A DNA stretch of 61,242 nt from Rariglobus sp. GTDB taxonomy: Bacteria > Verrucomicrobiota > Verrucomicrobiia > Opitutales > Opitutaceae. Location of the stretch: assembly GCA_029266495.1 (NCBI GenBank), contig JAQSWS010000033.1, positions 1 through 61,242 on the forward strand. Reading direction: 5' to 3'. The notes under the pieces were generated by a model. It saw only the letters and a program-made list of their open reading frames with translations, was not told the DNA's origin and ran no database searches. The translations under genes were made by a program, and so were the position numbers. Shown in pieces: positions 1 to 9,781 of the stretch (positions are counted from its first letter, which is position 1; each line of letters starts with the position of its first letter).

Positions 1-2
1 AA

Positions 3-29
3 TTTGAAGGCCTGGAGGACGTCAAATGA
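3..29 (+). CDS. nuoJ: NADH-quinone oxidoreductase subunit J, C-terminal tail (partial)
   Basis: Only the last eight codons (FEGLEDVK) and a TGA stop are inside the window. The stop overlaps the nuoK start in an ATGA arrangement, as expected for translationally coupled complex I genes. The assignment rests on position directly before nuoK, because eight residues cannot identify a protein on their own. Confidence 0.5.
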   Translation, partial: FEGLEDVK

Positions 30-331
30 CCGTCGGACTCAACGAATATCTCTATCTCAGCGCCGTGCTTTTCGCCATCGGCTTCTTCGGGGTGTTGCTC
101 CGGAAGAACACGCTTGTGATCTACATGTGCCTCGAGCTCATGCTGGTCGCGTCGACGGTCGCGCTGGTCGCGTTCTCCCACTTCAACCGCACGATGGACG
201 GCAACGTCTTCGTGTTTTTCATCCTTACCGTCGCCGCCGCCGAGGTCGCGGTCGGCCTTGCCATCATCGTGGCGCTTTTCCGCCGCCGCCAGACGATCCA
301 GGTCGAGGAACTCAACGCGCTGAAAAACTGA
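26..331 (+). CDS. nuoK: NADH-quinone oxidoreductase subunit K
   Basis: This 101-residue protein is a small membrane subunit of respiratory complex I and forms part of the proton-translocating arm. It has three hydrophobic segments. Glu37 (in CLELML) and Glu73 (in AAAEVAVG) match the two conserved membrane-embedded glutamates of the family. Length is the family norm. The ATG overlaps the nuoJ stop and has a good Shine-Dalgarno (GGAGG at 14-18), one of the few clear ones in this window. It is followed 12 nt later by nuoL in the same operon. Confidence 0.97.
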   Translation: MTVGLNEYLYLSAVLFAIGFFGVLLRKNTLVIYMCLELMLVASTVALVAFSHFNRTMDGNVFVFFILTVAAAEVAVGLAIIVALFRRRQTIQVEELNALKN

Positions 332-343
332 TCCTTTCCCAAC

Positions 344-2278
344 GTGCCTAACTCCGTTTTTGGCTATTCGCCTACTGTAATCGCGTTGCTCACGCTGCTG
401 ACGCCCCTCGCGTCCGCGGCGGTGATCGCCCTGTTCCTTCGCCGCCAGGGTTCCATCGCCGCCCTGATTTCGACGTTCACCGCCGCACTCGTGGCGGCTG
501 GCGGGCTCACGCTGGCTTTTGGCGGATACCGCGAAGCCGCCGTTGATGCTTCGACCGCCTGGCTGACGCTTGGCAATTTCACGCTCTCGCTCGGCATCAA
601 GTTCGACGATCTTTCCGCATTGATGATCTCCATCGTCGGCGTGGTCGGCCTGTGCGTCCACGTGTTTTCGCTCGGCTACATGCACGATGACTCGGCCAAG
701 GCGCGCTACTTTGGCGGCCTCTCGATCTTCATGTTCTCGATGCTCGGGATCGTCCTCGCGGACAATCTGTTCATGATTTTCATCTTTTGGGAACTCGTGG
801 GCTTCAGCTCCTACGTGCTCATCAACCATTACGATCATCGTCAGACGGCCGCCGACGCCTCGAAGAAAGCTTTTATCACGAACCGCGTCGGCGACTTCGG
901 TTTCCTCCTTGGTATCATCGCCTGCTATTATGTGTTCGGCACGGTTAACCTGACCCAGATCACCGCCGCCGCGGGCACGGGCGACACGAGTCTGACACTG
1001 ATTGCGCTGCTTCTCTTCTGCGGCGCCGTCGGCAAATCCGCGCAGGTGCCCCTCCATGTCTGGTTGCCCGACGCGATGGAAGGCCCGACGCCCGTCTCCG
1101 CCTTGATCCATGCCGCCACGATGGTCGCCGCCGGTATCTTCATGCTGTGCCGCATCGAGCCGCTCTTCGCCGCCGCGCCCGTCGCGCTCACCGTCGTCAT
1201 GTGGGTCGGCGCCGTGACCGCGCTCTACGCTGCCCTTTGCGCGATCACCCAAAGCGACATCAAGAAGATCCTCGCTTACTCCACGCTTTCACAGCTCGGC
1301 TACATGGTCGCCGCGTTTGGTCTCGGTCGCTTGGATATCACCCCGGATGGTGAAACGAGCAAGATGGCTCTCATCACCGCCGGCGCCGCCGCCGCGATGT
1401 TCCACCTGACCACGCATGCCTTCTTCAAGGCTTTGATGTTCCTTGGTTCCGGTTCCGTGATCCACGGCTGCCACCACGAGCAGGACATCTTCAAGATGGG
1501 TGGCCTCGCCAAGAAGATGCCGCTTACCTTCATCACGTTCACGATCGGCGTGCTCGCGATCATCGGTATGCCGGCGATCATCGGTATGCCGTTCCTTGCG
1601 GGCTTCTTCTCGAAGGATGCAATCCTCTACCTCGCGATGGAGAACAATACGCCTGTCTTCATCATCCTTGCGTTCAGTGCTGTGCTCACCGCGTTTTACA
1701 TGGTGCGCCTCTGGCGCCTCGTGTTTTTCGGCGCGCCGCGCACGGAAGACGCCTCGCATGCGCACGAGGGAGGAATCTCCATGGTGCTTCCCTTGATCGC
1801 CCTCGCGATTCTGTCGGTCATCGGCGGCTACACCGCGATTTACGGCAATGCCTTCAAAGCCGTCTGGTCGCAGATCCCCGTCGCCCACGGTGCGGCCCAC
1901 ACGACGATCCTGATCGTCAGCGTCGCCGTGATGCTGGTCGGTGCCGGTCTCGCCCTTGTGCTCTACAAGCCCGCCGCCACCGACGCGCTCGCCGCCAAAT
2001 CGCCTGCGCTCTTCGCCTTGCTCTCGGTGCTCAAGGGTTCCTTCGACGGCGTCTACAACTGGTATGTCGCCAAGGTTCAGCAACGCTTCGCCCTGCTGCT
2101 TGAGTTCCTCGAACGCATTTTCCTTTCGGGCCTCATTATTCGCGGTCTCTCCGGAGTCGTGGGTCTGGTCGGACTTGGCGCGCGCGCGCTGCATGTCGGC
2201 AGCCTCCACGCTTACGTTTATTGGTTCCTCTTTGGCGCGGCAGTCCTTTGGGCCTTCGCCGGCGGCTGGCTCAACTAA
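344..2278 (+). CDS. nuoL: NADH-quinone oxidoreductase subunit L
   Basis: This is the large antiporter-like membrane subunit of complex I, 644 residues with many transmembrane helices. The core carries the family signatures [15 protein letters not shown] and [19 protein letters not shown], with the conserved charged residues of the proton channel. The C-terminal part, including the lateral helix region, is present, so the gene is full length. The start is GTG at 344; no upstream ATG is in frame and there is no obvious Shine-Dalgarno. It sits between nuoK and nuoM in the usual order. Confidence 0.97.
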   Translation: MPNSVFGYSPTVIALLTLLTPLASAAVIALFLRRQGSIAALISTFTAALVAAGGLTLAFGGYREAAVDASTAWLTLGNFTLSLGIKFDDLSALMISIVGVVGLCVHVFSLGYMHDDSAKARYFGGLSIFMFSMLGIVLADNLFMIFIFWELVGFSSYVLINHYDHRQTAADASKKAFITNRVGDFGFLLGIIACYYVFGTVNLTQITAAAGTGDTSLTLIALLLFCGAVGKSAQVPLHVWLPDAMEGPTPVSALIHAATMVAAGIFMLCRIEPLFAAAPVALTVVMWVGAVTALYAALCAITQSDIKKILAYSTLSQLGYMVAAFGLGRLDITPDGETSKMALITAGAAAAMFHLTTHAFFKALMFLGSGSVIHGCHHEQDIFKMGGLAKKMPLTFITFTIGVLAIIGMPAIIGMPFLAGFFSKDAILYLAMENNTPVFIILAFSAVLTAFYMVRLWRLVFFGAPRTEDASHAHEGGISMVLPLIALAILSVIGGYTAIYGNAFKAVWSQIPVAHGAAHTTILIVSVAVMLVGAGLALVLYKPAATDALAAKSPALFALLSVLKGSFDGVYNWYVAKVQQRFALLLEFLERIFLSGLIIRGLSGVVGLVGLGARALHVGSLHAYVYWFLFGAAVLWAFAGGWLN

Positions 2279-2302
2279 CCGCGAATCCTCCCTTCAACGT
2301 CC

Positions 2303-3826
2303 ATGTTCACCCATCTTCTTCTGCTCTCCATCGCGGCGCCTCTGGCCGCCGCGGCGGTGATCTCGGCCGGTATTCCGGCGCGCCTCGCCAAGGTCGTCGC
2401 GGCCCTCGGCTTCCTCGCGCCCGCGCTCATCGCGCTGCACGTGTGGTATCACTTCTCGGCGCAGACGCTCAACCAAGGCTACGCGTTCACCACGTCTTAC
2501 GCGACCGGGCTCCAGTCGCTGGGCATCAAGCTTACTCTCGGTCTTAACGGCATCGCGCTTCCGCTCTACGTGCTCGCCGGTGTCGTCGGTCTGGCCGCCG
2601 GACTCTACGCAATCCAATCCGGTGCCGAGCGCATCAAGACCTACCTCGCCCTCCTGCTCATCATGCAGGCCGGCCTGATGGGCGTCTTCGCCAGCGTGGA
2701 TATCTTCTTCTTCTATTTCTTCCACGAACTCGCGCTCATCCCGACCTTCATCATGGTCGGCGTCTGGGGCGGCAAGGACCGCGGTTACGCCGCGATGAAG
2801 ATGACGATCTACCTGACCGCCGGTGCGATGCTTTCGCTCCTCGGCCTCATCGCCATCTATTACAAGAGCGGCGCGGAGAACTTCGACCTCATCACCCTTC
2901 GCCAGACGATCCTTCAAGGTGGCATCGCGGGTGGCGCGCAGAACCTGATTTTTGGTCTGCTCATGTTCGGCTTCGGCATTCTGGTCTCGTTGTGGCCGCT
3001 GCACACCTGGGCTCCGCTCGGTTATGGCGCCGCCCCCAGCTCGGCCGCGATGCTCCATGCCGGTGTGCTGAAAAAATTTGGCCTCTATGGTCTTGTGCAG
3101 ATCGCCGTGCCTCTCCTCCCGCTGGGCGCCGCCCACTGGGCGCAACCGCTCGCCTGGCTCGCGGTCGCCGGCAATTTGCTCGTGATCGGCTTCATCACCA
3201 TCGCGCAACGCGATCTCAAGCAGATGGTCGGTTACAGCTCGGTCATGCACATGGGCTATGCCTTCCTGGGCGTTGCGACCCTCTCCGCCGTTGGCGCGGG
3301 CGGTGTGATCCTGATGATGGTGGCGCACGGCTTCTCGGTCTCCCTGCTGTTCCTCCTTTCGACCAGCGTTTATCATCGCACCCAGACATTCGATCTCACC
3401 GAAATGGGCGGACTCGCGCAAAAGACCCCGGTCCTGGCCGCGTTCTTTGTCACCGCCACCATGGCGAGCATCGGTCTTCCCGGCCTCGCCAACTTCTGGG
3501 GCGAGTTGACGATCTTCGTCGCCGCCTGGCAGTTCTCCAAGGTTCTCACGGTGCTCGCCGTGTCGGGCGTGGTGATTTCCGCGATCTATGGCCTTCGCGC
3601 CGCCGCCCGCGTGTTCTTCGGCCAGCACACCGAGGCGCTCACCAAGGTCCTCGCCGAAAAGCCCGCGACCGATCTCCGCTGGTCCGAAAAGATCCCCGCG
3701 CTCATTCTCATCGCCGCGCTCTTCTTCATCGGTTTCTGGCCCAAGTCCCTGTCCACCCCGCTCAACGCCGCGCTCGAAGCCGTTTATCCGGCCAAGGGTC
3801 CGACCATCACCATCGTCGGACAATAA
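2303..3826 (+). CDS. nuoM: NADH-quinone oxidoreductase subunit M
   Basis: This 507-residue antiporter-like subunit of complex I translocates protons in the membrane arm. Family motifs include FFYFFHELALIPTFIMVG with the key glutamate, and SLWPLHTWAPLGYGAAPSS. The hydrophobic profile is continuous and the length is usual for NuoM. It lies 24 nt after nuoL and 15 nt before nuoN on the same strand, so it belongs to the same operon. Confidence 0.97.
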   Translation: MFTHLLLLSIAAPLAAAAVISAGIPARLAKVVAALGFLAPALIALHVWYHFSAQTLNQGYAFTTSYATGLQSLGIKLTLGLNGIALPLYVLAGVVGLAAGLYAIQSGAERIKTYLALLLIMQAGLMGVFASVDIFFFYFFHELALIPTFIMVGVWGGKDRGYAAMKMTIYLTAGAMLSLLGLIAIYYKSGAENFDLITLRQTILQGGIAGGAQNLIFGLLMFGFGILVSLWPLHTWAPLGYGAAPSSAAMLHAGVLKKFGLYGLVQIAVPLLPLGAAHWAQPLAWLAVAGNLLVIGFITIAQRDLKQMVGYSSVMHMGYAFLGVATLSAVGAGGVILMMVAHGFSVSLLFLLSTSVYHRTQTFDLTEMGGLAQKTPVLAAFFVTATMASIGLPGLANFWGELTIFVAAWQFSKVLTVLAVSGVVISAIYGLRAAARVFFGQHTEALTKVLAEKPATDLRWSEKIPALILIAALFFIGFWPKSLSTPLNAALEAVYPAKGPTITIVGQ

Positions 3827-3841
3827 TTTCGTAACCCGCCC

Positions 3842-5359
3842 ATGTCTCCCGAACTCATCAAGGCCGCCGCCGACAACCGCTGGATGCTGATCTCGCCTGA
3901 GATCGCCCTCGGTTGCCTCGCACTGTTCCTTCTCGTGCTCGAGATCTTCCTTCCGAAGAAACGGCACGCGATCATCCCCACGCTGGCCATTGCCGGCCAG
4001 ATCGGGCTGTTGATCGGCCTCGTCTGGAATTTCCAGGCGCCCTACCTCGGCACGGAAAGCTTCAACGGCCTGCTGCGCCACACGCAGGAGAGCCAGTTCA
4101 TGCGCGTCTTCTTCCTGCTGTCCTCGGTTCTCGTCAGCATCCTCGGTGTCATCGCCCTCGCGAAGCAGAAGATGCCCAGGATCGAGTTCTTCCACATCGT
4201 CATGGTGGTTTCCGCCGCGATGATGCTGCTGACGCAGAGTAACCACTTCGTCCTCTTCTTTGTCGCGCTCGAAACCATCACGGTCGGTTTCTACATCCTT
4301 GTCGCCTATTTCCGCAGCAGCCCGCTCTCGCTGGAAGCCGGCTTGAAATACCTGATCTCGGGCGCGCTCAGCTCCTCAATCCTGCTCTTTGGCATCGTGC
4401 TCCTCTACGGAGTGGCCGGCAACCCGACGCTCCCCGGCTCCTCGGCGACATCGATGAACTTCGATTCCCTGCGCGTCTTCCTCGAAGCCAATCCCCATAA
4501 CTTCCTCGCCAGTGTCGGCATCGTCTTTGTGCTCGCCGGCGTCGCCTTCAAGATCGGCGCCGTTCCGTTCCAAATCTGGATTCCCGACGTTTACCAAGGC
4601 GCGCCCACCCCGGTGACCGCCTTCCTCGCCGTGGCCTCCAAGGCCGCCGGTTTCGGTGTTCTCCTCATCCTCACGCAACGCGTCTTCGGCGCATACTATT
4701 ACCTGACTGTGCCGGTGCTCTCCGTCATGGCGATTGCCACCATTCTTTTCGGCAATCTCGCCGCACTCACCCAGCACAACGTCAAGCGCCTCATCGGCCT
4801 CTCCGGCGTGTCGCATGCCGGTTATCTGCTCATCGCGGTGGTCGCTTCCGTCAGCCAGCCGCTCGCGATCGGTGCGGTTTATTTCTACCTCTTCACCTAC
4901 CTGCTGGCTTCATTCGCGGTGTTCGGCGTGATGACCCACCTTGCCGGCCCGAACGACGCCGATCAAGACCTTGAGCACTACACCGGCCTGGCCAAGTCGC
5001 ATCCGTTCCTGGGTGCGGTGCTGGCCATCGGACTTGGTTCGCTCGCCGGCATCCCTCCGCTGGCCGGCTTCATGGGAAAGCTCTTCATCTTCATCGCCGC
5101 CTTCAAGGCAGGCCTCTTCACCCTGCTCGCCGTCGCCATCGTTGGCGTGGTGGTGTCGATCTACTTCTACTTCGGTTGGATCAAAGCCGCCTACTTTGAG
5201 ACCTGGACCGCTCCGGTGCTCGAAGGCGAGACCGACACCCGTCCGGCCCGCACCCCGGTGAGCCTCATGGCCGGCGTTACGCTGGCCTCGCTGGCCCTCG
5301 CGACGATCGTCCTTGGTTTCTACCAAGGTGCCCTCGGCGAGTGGCTGTTGTCGAAATAA
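3842..5359 (+). CDS. nuoN: NADH-quinone oxidoreductase subunit N
   Basis: This 505-residue protein is the third antiporter-like subunit of complex I. It carries the NuoN pattern FVALETITVGFYILVAYF and the later stretch VPFQIWIPDVYQGAPTPVTA, with the conserved lysine and glutamate of the half-channel. It is the last gene of the nuo operon: the stop is followed within 8 nt by a strong intrinsic terminator, and the next gene is on the opposite strand. Confidence 0.97.
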   Translation: MSPELIKAAADNRWMLISPEIALGCLALFLLVLEIFLPKKRHAIIPTLAIAGQIGLLIGLVWNFQAPYLGTESFNGLLRHTQESQFMRVFFLLSSVLVSILGVIALAKQKMPRIEFFHIVMVVSAAMMLLTQSNHFVLFFVALETITVGFYILVAYFRSSPLSLEAGLKYLISGALSSSILLFGIVLLYGVAGNPTLPGSSATSMNFDSLRVFLEANPHNFLASVGIVFVLAGVAFKIGAVPFQIWIPDVYQGAPTPVTAFLAVASKAAGFGVLLILTQRVFGAYYYLTVPVLSVMAIATILFGNLAALTQHNVKRLIGLSGVSHAGYLLIAVVASVSQPLAIGAVYFYLFTYLLASFAVFGVMTHLAGPNDADQDLEHYTGLAKSHPFLGAVLAIGLGSLAGIPPLAGFMGKLFIFIAAFKAGLFTLLAVAIVGVVVSIYFYFGWIKAAYFETWTAPVLEGETDTRPARTPVSLMAGVTLASLALATIVLGFYQGALGEWLLSK

Positions 5360-5366
5360 CGGTTTC

Positions 5367-5402
5367 AAAAAAGCGCCGGGCCGAAACGCCCGGCGCTTTT
5401 TT
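5367..5402. terminator. Bidirectional intrinsic terminator after nuoN
   Basis: A perfect 9-bp GC stem (GCGCCGGGC at 5373-5381 with GCCCGGCGC at 5388-5396) and a 6-nt loop are flanked by six A on the left and six T on the right. It can therefore end transcription of nuoN on the plus strand and of the phosphodiesterase gene that converges from the minus strand. Confidence 0.93.
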
Positions 5403-5422
5403 GTGCCCGGAATCCGCCGGGT

Positions 5423-6349
5423 TTACTCGAACGCGCTTGTTACCGGGCGTCCCCAAAAACTCTCGGGCACCGGCACGTCGAGCAGCCAGAGCGCGGTGGC
5501 GGCGGTGTCGTAGATTACGACCGGGACCCGAAGCGTTGCCGCGGGTTTCACGCCTTTGCCCCAGACGATCCACGGAATGATCACGTCGTCCGCATGCGGC
5601 GAACCGTGCGTGCCGGGCGACGGGTCCTGTCCCCGCTTCACGCGTTCCGCGATCTCCTCGGGCGGACGGTCATGACCTCCATGATCGGCCGTGAGGATCA
5701 TCACGGTGGAATCAGCGATCCCCGCGGCGGCGATCGCATCCCGGATGACCTTTAATGCCTGATCGCATTCGGCCAGTGCCTGCATTTTCTCCGGTGAATT
5801 GGAGCCGTATTTGTGCCCGGTGCTGTCGGGGTCCGCAAAATGGATGAAGAGCAGGTTGGGTTGCTTTTCCTTTAACAGGGCGGCCGTGGCCGCACCGATA
5901 CCCATGGCCTTGGCGTTCTCGGGAATGACAAACGTGTCCAGTCCGCCCGCTTGCTGGAAGGTCTTGAATTTCGGTTTGGCGGCGATCATCGCGGTGGTCA
6001 GGCCGCGAGCCTTCGCGAGGTGGAAAATCGTGGGCACGGACAGGTCCGGGCGGGTTTCGTCCCATTCGTTCCAGAGGATCTGGTGCTTCTGAATACCGAC
6101 CCCCGTGAGCATCGACACGTGCGAGGGGAGGGTGATGCTCGGCACGATGGTGTAGGCCTCCCACGTGTGGGCGCCTTCGGACGCCATTTTTTTAAGGAGC
6201 GGCATTTCGGCCCGCGCGATATGGCCGGGGCCTGCCTGGTCGAAGCTGATGATCACGACATGGGCCGCGCGCGGAGCGTCGGCCCAGGCGAAGGATGCCG
6301 GCACGAGAATGCACAGGAGGGCCAGGGGAGTTCGCAGTGAACGAATCAT
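5423..6349 (-). CDS. Exported type I phosphodiesterase / nucleotide pyrophosphatase family protein
   Basis: This is an alkaline-phosphatase-superfamily hydrolase of about 308 residues that probably cleaves phosphodiester or phosphate-ester substrates outside the cytoplasm. A signal peptide (LALLCILVPASFAWA) leads into the metal site. The motifs seen are IISFDQAGPGHI, the nucleophile region SITLPSHVSMLTG, the DSTGHKYG segment and TADHGGHD, which supply the two-metal Asp/His ligands. The ATG at 6349 was chosen because it puts the signal peptide at the N terminus; the frame stays open upstream only to a TTG. It converges on nuoN. The substrate cannot be told from sequence. Confidence 0.85.
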   Translation of the reverse strand: MIRSLRTPLALLCILVPASFAWADAPRAAHVVIISFDQAGPGHIARAEMPLLKKMASEGAHTWEAYTIVPSITLPSHVSMLTGVGIQKHQILWNEWDETRPDLSVPTIFHLAKARGLTTAMIAAKPKFKTFQQAGGLDTFVIPENAKAMGIGAATAALLKEKQPNLLFIHFADPDSTGHKYGSNSPEKMQALAECDQALKVIRDAIAAAGIADSTVMILTADHGGHDRPPEEIAERVKRGQDPSPGTHGSPHADDVIIPWIVWGKGVKPAATLRVPVVIYDTAATALWLLDVPVPESFWGRPVTSAFE

Positions 6350-6501
6350 GAGGGAGCGGGGGTTGTGACGGGTGGTCAGCCTCAACCGGGGACCGTTCCG
6401 TTGCGACCCATTTTGGGGTGATGTTCTGGTGAAGTCCGGGCGTTAATAGTGGCGATTTTCCTTCCCGATGACGGGCTTTTCCTACACCGCTTTTCCATCG
6501 T

Positions 6502-7848
6502 ATGAAGGTTACCGGCCTCGCCCTTGTCCCTCCTCTCACGGCCGCCGACCTGCCCAAGGTCACGCCGGAGCTGCTTGCCTCCGTGCTCGCCCGCTATTCC
6601 CGCAGCAACGAGGGCATTCACGCCATTCTCGACAAGGTCGACCTCGCCAATCCCGACGCGTCGATCGACCGCATTCTTAAGTTTGTCGATTACGGCCATG
6701 CCTCGATCGGCGGTCTTACCGGTGGACTTGCCATTGCGCTCGACGACGTGTCGATGTGGCTTGCGTATAAGATCTTTGAGATCGCCCAGATGGCCGATGG
6801 CCAGGAGTCGTCGACCCGTTATATCACGATGGATGCGGCCAATCTTCCGACGCCTGCGGAGATCGGCGTGCCCGAGGATCTTGCGCCGCGCTGGCAGGCG
6901 CTCATGGCGAAGTCCTTCGCGGCCTATAACGCCGAGTATTCCCGCCTCGACGCCCTCGGGGTGGCCGAGCCCGACCGCGTGCGCATCCCTGCCGACGCCA
7001 AGCCCGCCGTCGTCACCCGCATCCGCAAAAACTACGCGCTCGATCGCGCCCGCTATTTCATCCCGCTCGCCACGCGCACCAACCTCGGTCTCGTGCAGAC
7101 CTCCCGCATGTGGGCGACGACGGTCAAGCAACTCGATTCGCTGCCGCAACCCGAGGCGCGTGCCGCCGCGAAACTGATCCGCGAGGAACTCGTCAAGATG
7201 TCGCCGCGCCTGACCCGGCACAGCATCGCGGAAAAATCCTACCAGGAGCAGGCCGCGCAGGAACTCGCAGTGTCGCTCCGCATGGGACTCGCCCGTCTCT
7301 CGACCGCACCGCTTGCCGACGAGGTGTGGGTGCATGCGGATCGCAGCACGCCGCCCTTCCTGAGCGAGGAGCAAACCGTGCCCGAGGCGCTCCGGCACCG
7401 TGCCAATCGTTATGGTTACCAAGGCACCGCCACCCGGCGCATGCGCGTGAGTTTTGCCTGGAACAACATGGCGATCGCCGAACTCCGCGATCTCAACCGG
7501 CACCGGACCGGGCATCGTTACACGCCGCTGATCCAGGTGGGTTTTTATCTGCCCCCGGAGATCACCCATGCGGCGCATCAGTCACTGCTCGACGAACAAG
7601 CCGCGCTTACGCGCGAACTCATGCAACGCGGTTCGCCGGCGTATGTGTATTCGCTGCTGCTGGGGGCGCAGACGCCTTTCGAGCACAGCACGCATGCCGA
7701 CAAGTTTATCTACGAGGCCGAGTTGCGCACCGGGATGGGGGCGCATTACCGCTATGCCGAGCACCTGAGCGCGGTGTTGCGCGCCTTTTTCGTGCAGGTC
7801 CCCGAAGCCCGCCAGTGGGTGGTTGAGGGCACAGCGGAGCCAGAATAA
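6502..7848 (+). CDS. thyX: FAD-dependent thymidylate synthase, double-domain form
   Basis: This 448-residue protein would methylate dUMP to dTMP using methylene-tetrahydrofolate and reduced flavin. It is about twice the usual ThyX length. The N-terminal half has the ThyX-like YGHASI (residues 64-69), QESSTRY (101-107) and ARYFIPLATRTNLG segments, but no RHR. The C-terminal half has RHR at 333-335 followed by TGHRYTPL, but lacks the usual Ser-x-x-Ser-x-Arg-Tyr part. Long two-domain ThyX proteins are known in chlamydiae and related phyla. No thyA is seen in this window. There is no clear Shine-Dalgarno before the ATG. Confidence 0.8.
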   Translation: MKVTGLALVPPLTAADLPKVTPELLASVLARYSRSNEGIHAILDKVDLANPDASIDRILKFVDYGHASIGGLTGGLAIALDDVSMWLAYKIFEIAQMADGQESSTRYITMDAANLPTPAEIGVPEDLAPRWQALMAKSFAAYNAEYSRLDALGVAEPDRVRIPADAKPAVVTRIRKNYALDRARYFIPLATRTNLGLVQTSRMWATTVKQLDSLPQPEARAAAKLIREELVKMSPRLTRHSIAEKSYQEQAAQELAVSLRMGLARLSTAPLADEVWVHADRSTPPFLSEEQTVPEALRHRANRYGYQGTATRRMRVSFAWNNMAIAELRDLNRHRTGHRYTPLIQVGFYLPPEITHAAHQSLLDEQAALTRELMQRGSPAYVYSLLLGAQTPFEHSTHADKFIYEAELRTGMGAHYRYAEHLSAVLRAFFVQVPEARQWVVEGTAEPE

Positions 7849-7892
7849 ACCTTGTCCGCTTCGACCCGAGTTGGTTGTTTCACCGCCCTGTC

Positions 7893-8549
7893 ATGAGGCC
7901 CGCGCTACCCCTGCTCCTCGTTTTATCCCTTGTGTTTCCTTTCGGATTACACGCGCAGGATGCGTCGCAGGTGGATGCCTCGAAGCGGAACACCCAGCTC
8001 GCGGCCACGCCTGAGAGCGCCGATACGCCGGTTTCTCCGGGGCGTGAAGCCAATCAGCGGACCTTCTTTCGCAACGATCACGTGCAGGACCAACGGTTCA
8101 GCGCACCGGATACGATCACGAGAAAAGAGGCCGCCGTGGGCGACCGCCGCGCTCCGATCGATGTGACGGAAACGCATGAAAAGGAGATCGTTGACCGCAA
8201 AGACTTTCCCAAGCCGGAGGTTCGAGACCGCAAGATGAACTCCCATAATGGCGAAAAAGCCTACATCCAGCCGGAGGGGGACATGGTCAATAAATACGAC
8301 ATGGTCTCCAAGTATCAGCAGGGGATGGCGGATGCGGACACGGCTGCCGCCCGGCGCAGCGCCAAGTTCACGAAACGCCCCTCCTTCGAGAAGCTCAACC
8401 GGTTTATCTTCAAGCGCAATGGTCCGGGAACTCCGGACGGACAACCCATGGTCACGCCGGCGGCGGGTGGCCCCGCGCCTGCGTCGCAGGATACCTACAC
8501 GAAGTATCGCGTGGAGTGGAAGCGGTTGGACGGCACGAAAATCAACTAG
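7893..8549 (+). CDS. Secreted protein of unknown function
   Basis: I do not recognise a family. The 218-residue product has a clear signal peptide (RPALPLLLVLSLVFPFGLHA) and a mature part rich in charged residues, Gln and Asn, without transmembrane segments or cysteines. It is probably a low-complexity periplasmic or surface protein. The ATG at 7893 was chosen because it starts the signal peptide; the frame could start at a TTG 18 nt upstream. It lies 44 nt after thyX on the same strand. Confidence 0.7.
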   Translation: MRPALPLLLVLSLVFPFGLHAQDASQVDASKRNTQLAATPESADTPVSPGREANQRTFFRNDHVQDQRFSAPDTITRKEAAVGDRRAPIDVTETHEKEIVDRKDFPKPEVRDRKMNSHNGEKAYIQPEGDMVNKYDMVSKYQQGMADADTAAARRSAKFTKRPSFEKLNRFIFKRNGPGTPDGQPMVTPAAGGPAPASQDTYTKYRVEWKRLDGTKIN

Positions 8550-8590
8550 GATTATTCCGTTGGGGGCAAAGTGTAGCCGGGGTCGCCTAG

Positions 8591-8614
8591 CCGCGAGGAA
8601 CGCGACGGTTTTTT
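8591..8614 (+). terminator. Possible weak terminator before terC
   Basis: An imperfect hairpin (CCGCG ... CGCG with a two-base bulge) is followed by six T. It would separate the secreted unknown from terC. The stem is short, so this is only a possibility. Confidence 0.3.
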
Positions 8615-8710
8615 GAGTCTTGCCGGAACCGGATGGAAACGAGGGGTGAATTTTCCAGCGGAGTTCCCTTGAGCACGGAAGGCCAGGCGCTTTTCTCAAG
8701 CCATTCATTT

Positions 8711-9775
8711 ATGGATAACATCCTGCTCTTCCCGTTCTCCGATTATTGGTGGTTCTACGGATTCTTCACCTTGTTTGTCTTTGGGGTGCTTGCGCTCGAC
8801 CTCGGTGTATTCCATCGCAAGGCGCATGCCGTGTCGCTCCGGGAAGCCGGCACGTGGAGCGTCATCTGGGTGAGCCTGGCGCTGGTATTTTGCTTCTGCT
8901 TCTGGAAATACGCGCAGCATAAATTCCCCGTTTACGAACCGCTGCTCGCAACCTTGGCGGAAAAGGGAGTGGTGGGGGACGCCGCGCGGGTTGAAGCGCT
9001 GCGGCTGGCCGATCGCACCGCGTTGGAATTCCTCACGGGTTACGTGGTCGAGCAGGCGCTGTCGGTGGACAACATTTTCGTCTTCATCGTCATCTTTAAT
9101 TTCTTTGGCGTTCCTTCGCAGTATCAGCACCGGGTGCTCTTCTATGGCATTCTGGGGGCCGTCGGCTTCCGCATCACCTTCATCGCACTGGGTGCGCTGC
9201 TCATCAAATTCCACTGGGTCGTCTGGGTCCTCGGGGCGTTTTTGATTTTCACCGGTGTGAAGGTTTTCTTTGCGGAGGACAAACAACTCGATCCCGACAA
9301 AAATCCGCTCATTCGACTGTTGAGGCGCTGGTTCCCGGTTACACCCGGCTTTGAAGGACAGCGCTTCGTGGTGCGCAGGCAGGGCATCCTGTATATCACG
9401 CCGCTGTTCGTGTGTCTGGCGTGCATGGAGATGACCGACATCGTCTTCGCGGTGGACTCGGTGCCGGCGATTTTTGCGATCACCAAGGAGCCGCTGGTTG
9501 TTTTCACCTCGAACATTTTCGCCATTCTTGGCCTGCGTTCGATGTTCTTCCTGCTGGCGAATGTCATGCACAAGTTCCACCTCTTGAAGTTCGGCCTCGG
9601 CCTCATTCTGGTCTTCGTGGGTTTGAAGATGGTGTGGCTGGATGCGGCTTTTGGCGGCAAGTTCCCGATCGGGCTTTCGCTCGGTATCATCGGCGGTGTG
9701 CTGATGGCGTCCGTGGTGCTCTCCCTCGTCTTCCCGGTGAAGCCGGCCGAGATTGAGCCTCCCGCGGTGTCATAA
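8711..9775 (+). CDS. TerC family integral membrane protein
   Basis: This 354-residue inner-membrane protein has eight to nine hydrophobic segments. It shows the acidic intramembrane motifs typical of TerC/Alx proteins (LEFLTGYVVEQALSVDNIFV and ACMEMTDIVFAVDSVPAI). Members of the family have been linked to tellurite resistance and to manganese or other metal ion efflux. The ATG at 8711 was chosen because the first membrane helix follows directly; an ATG 78 nt upstream would add an unconserved hydrophilic tail. The stop is 6 nt from the next start, suggesting co-transcription. I looked for a manganese riboswitch upstream and did not find one. Confidence 0.9.
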   Translation: MDNILLFPFSDYWWFYGFFTLFVFGVLALDLGVFHRKAHAVSLREAGTWSVIWVSLALVFCFCFWKYAQHKFPVYEPLLATLAEKGVVGDAARVEALRLADRTALEFLTGYVVEQALSVDNIFVFIVIFNFFGVPSQYQHRVLFYGILGAVGFRITFIALGALLIKFHWVVWVLGAFLIFTGVKVFFAEDKQLDPDKNPLIRLLRRWFPVTPGFEGQRFVVRRQGILYITPLFVCLACMEMTDIVFAVDSVPAIFAITKEPLVVFTSNIFAILGLRSMFFLLANVMHKFHLLKFGLGLILVFVGLKMVWLDAAFGGKFPIGLSLGIIGGVLMASVVLSLVFPVKPAEIEPPAVS

Positions 9776-9781
9776 GGGGCG

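Noticed and set aside
2294-4246. Minus-strand open frame of 650 codons
   Set aside because: Antisense to nuoM and nuoN; rich in Asp, Glu, Arg, His without any recognisable fold.
8550-8710. yybP-ykoY manganese riboswitch before terC
   Set aside because: TerC genes often have one, but the conserved core sequences and paired helices were not found in this leader.
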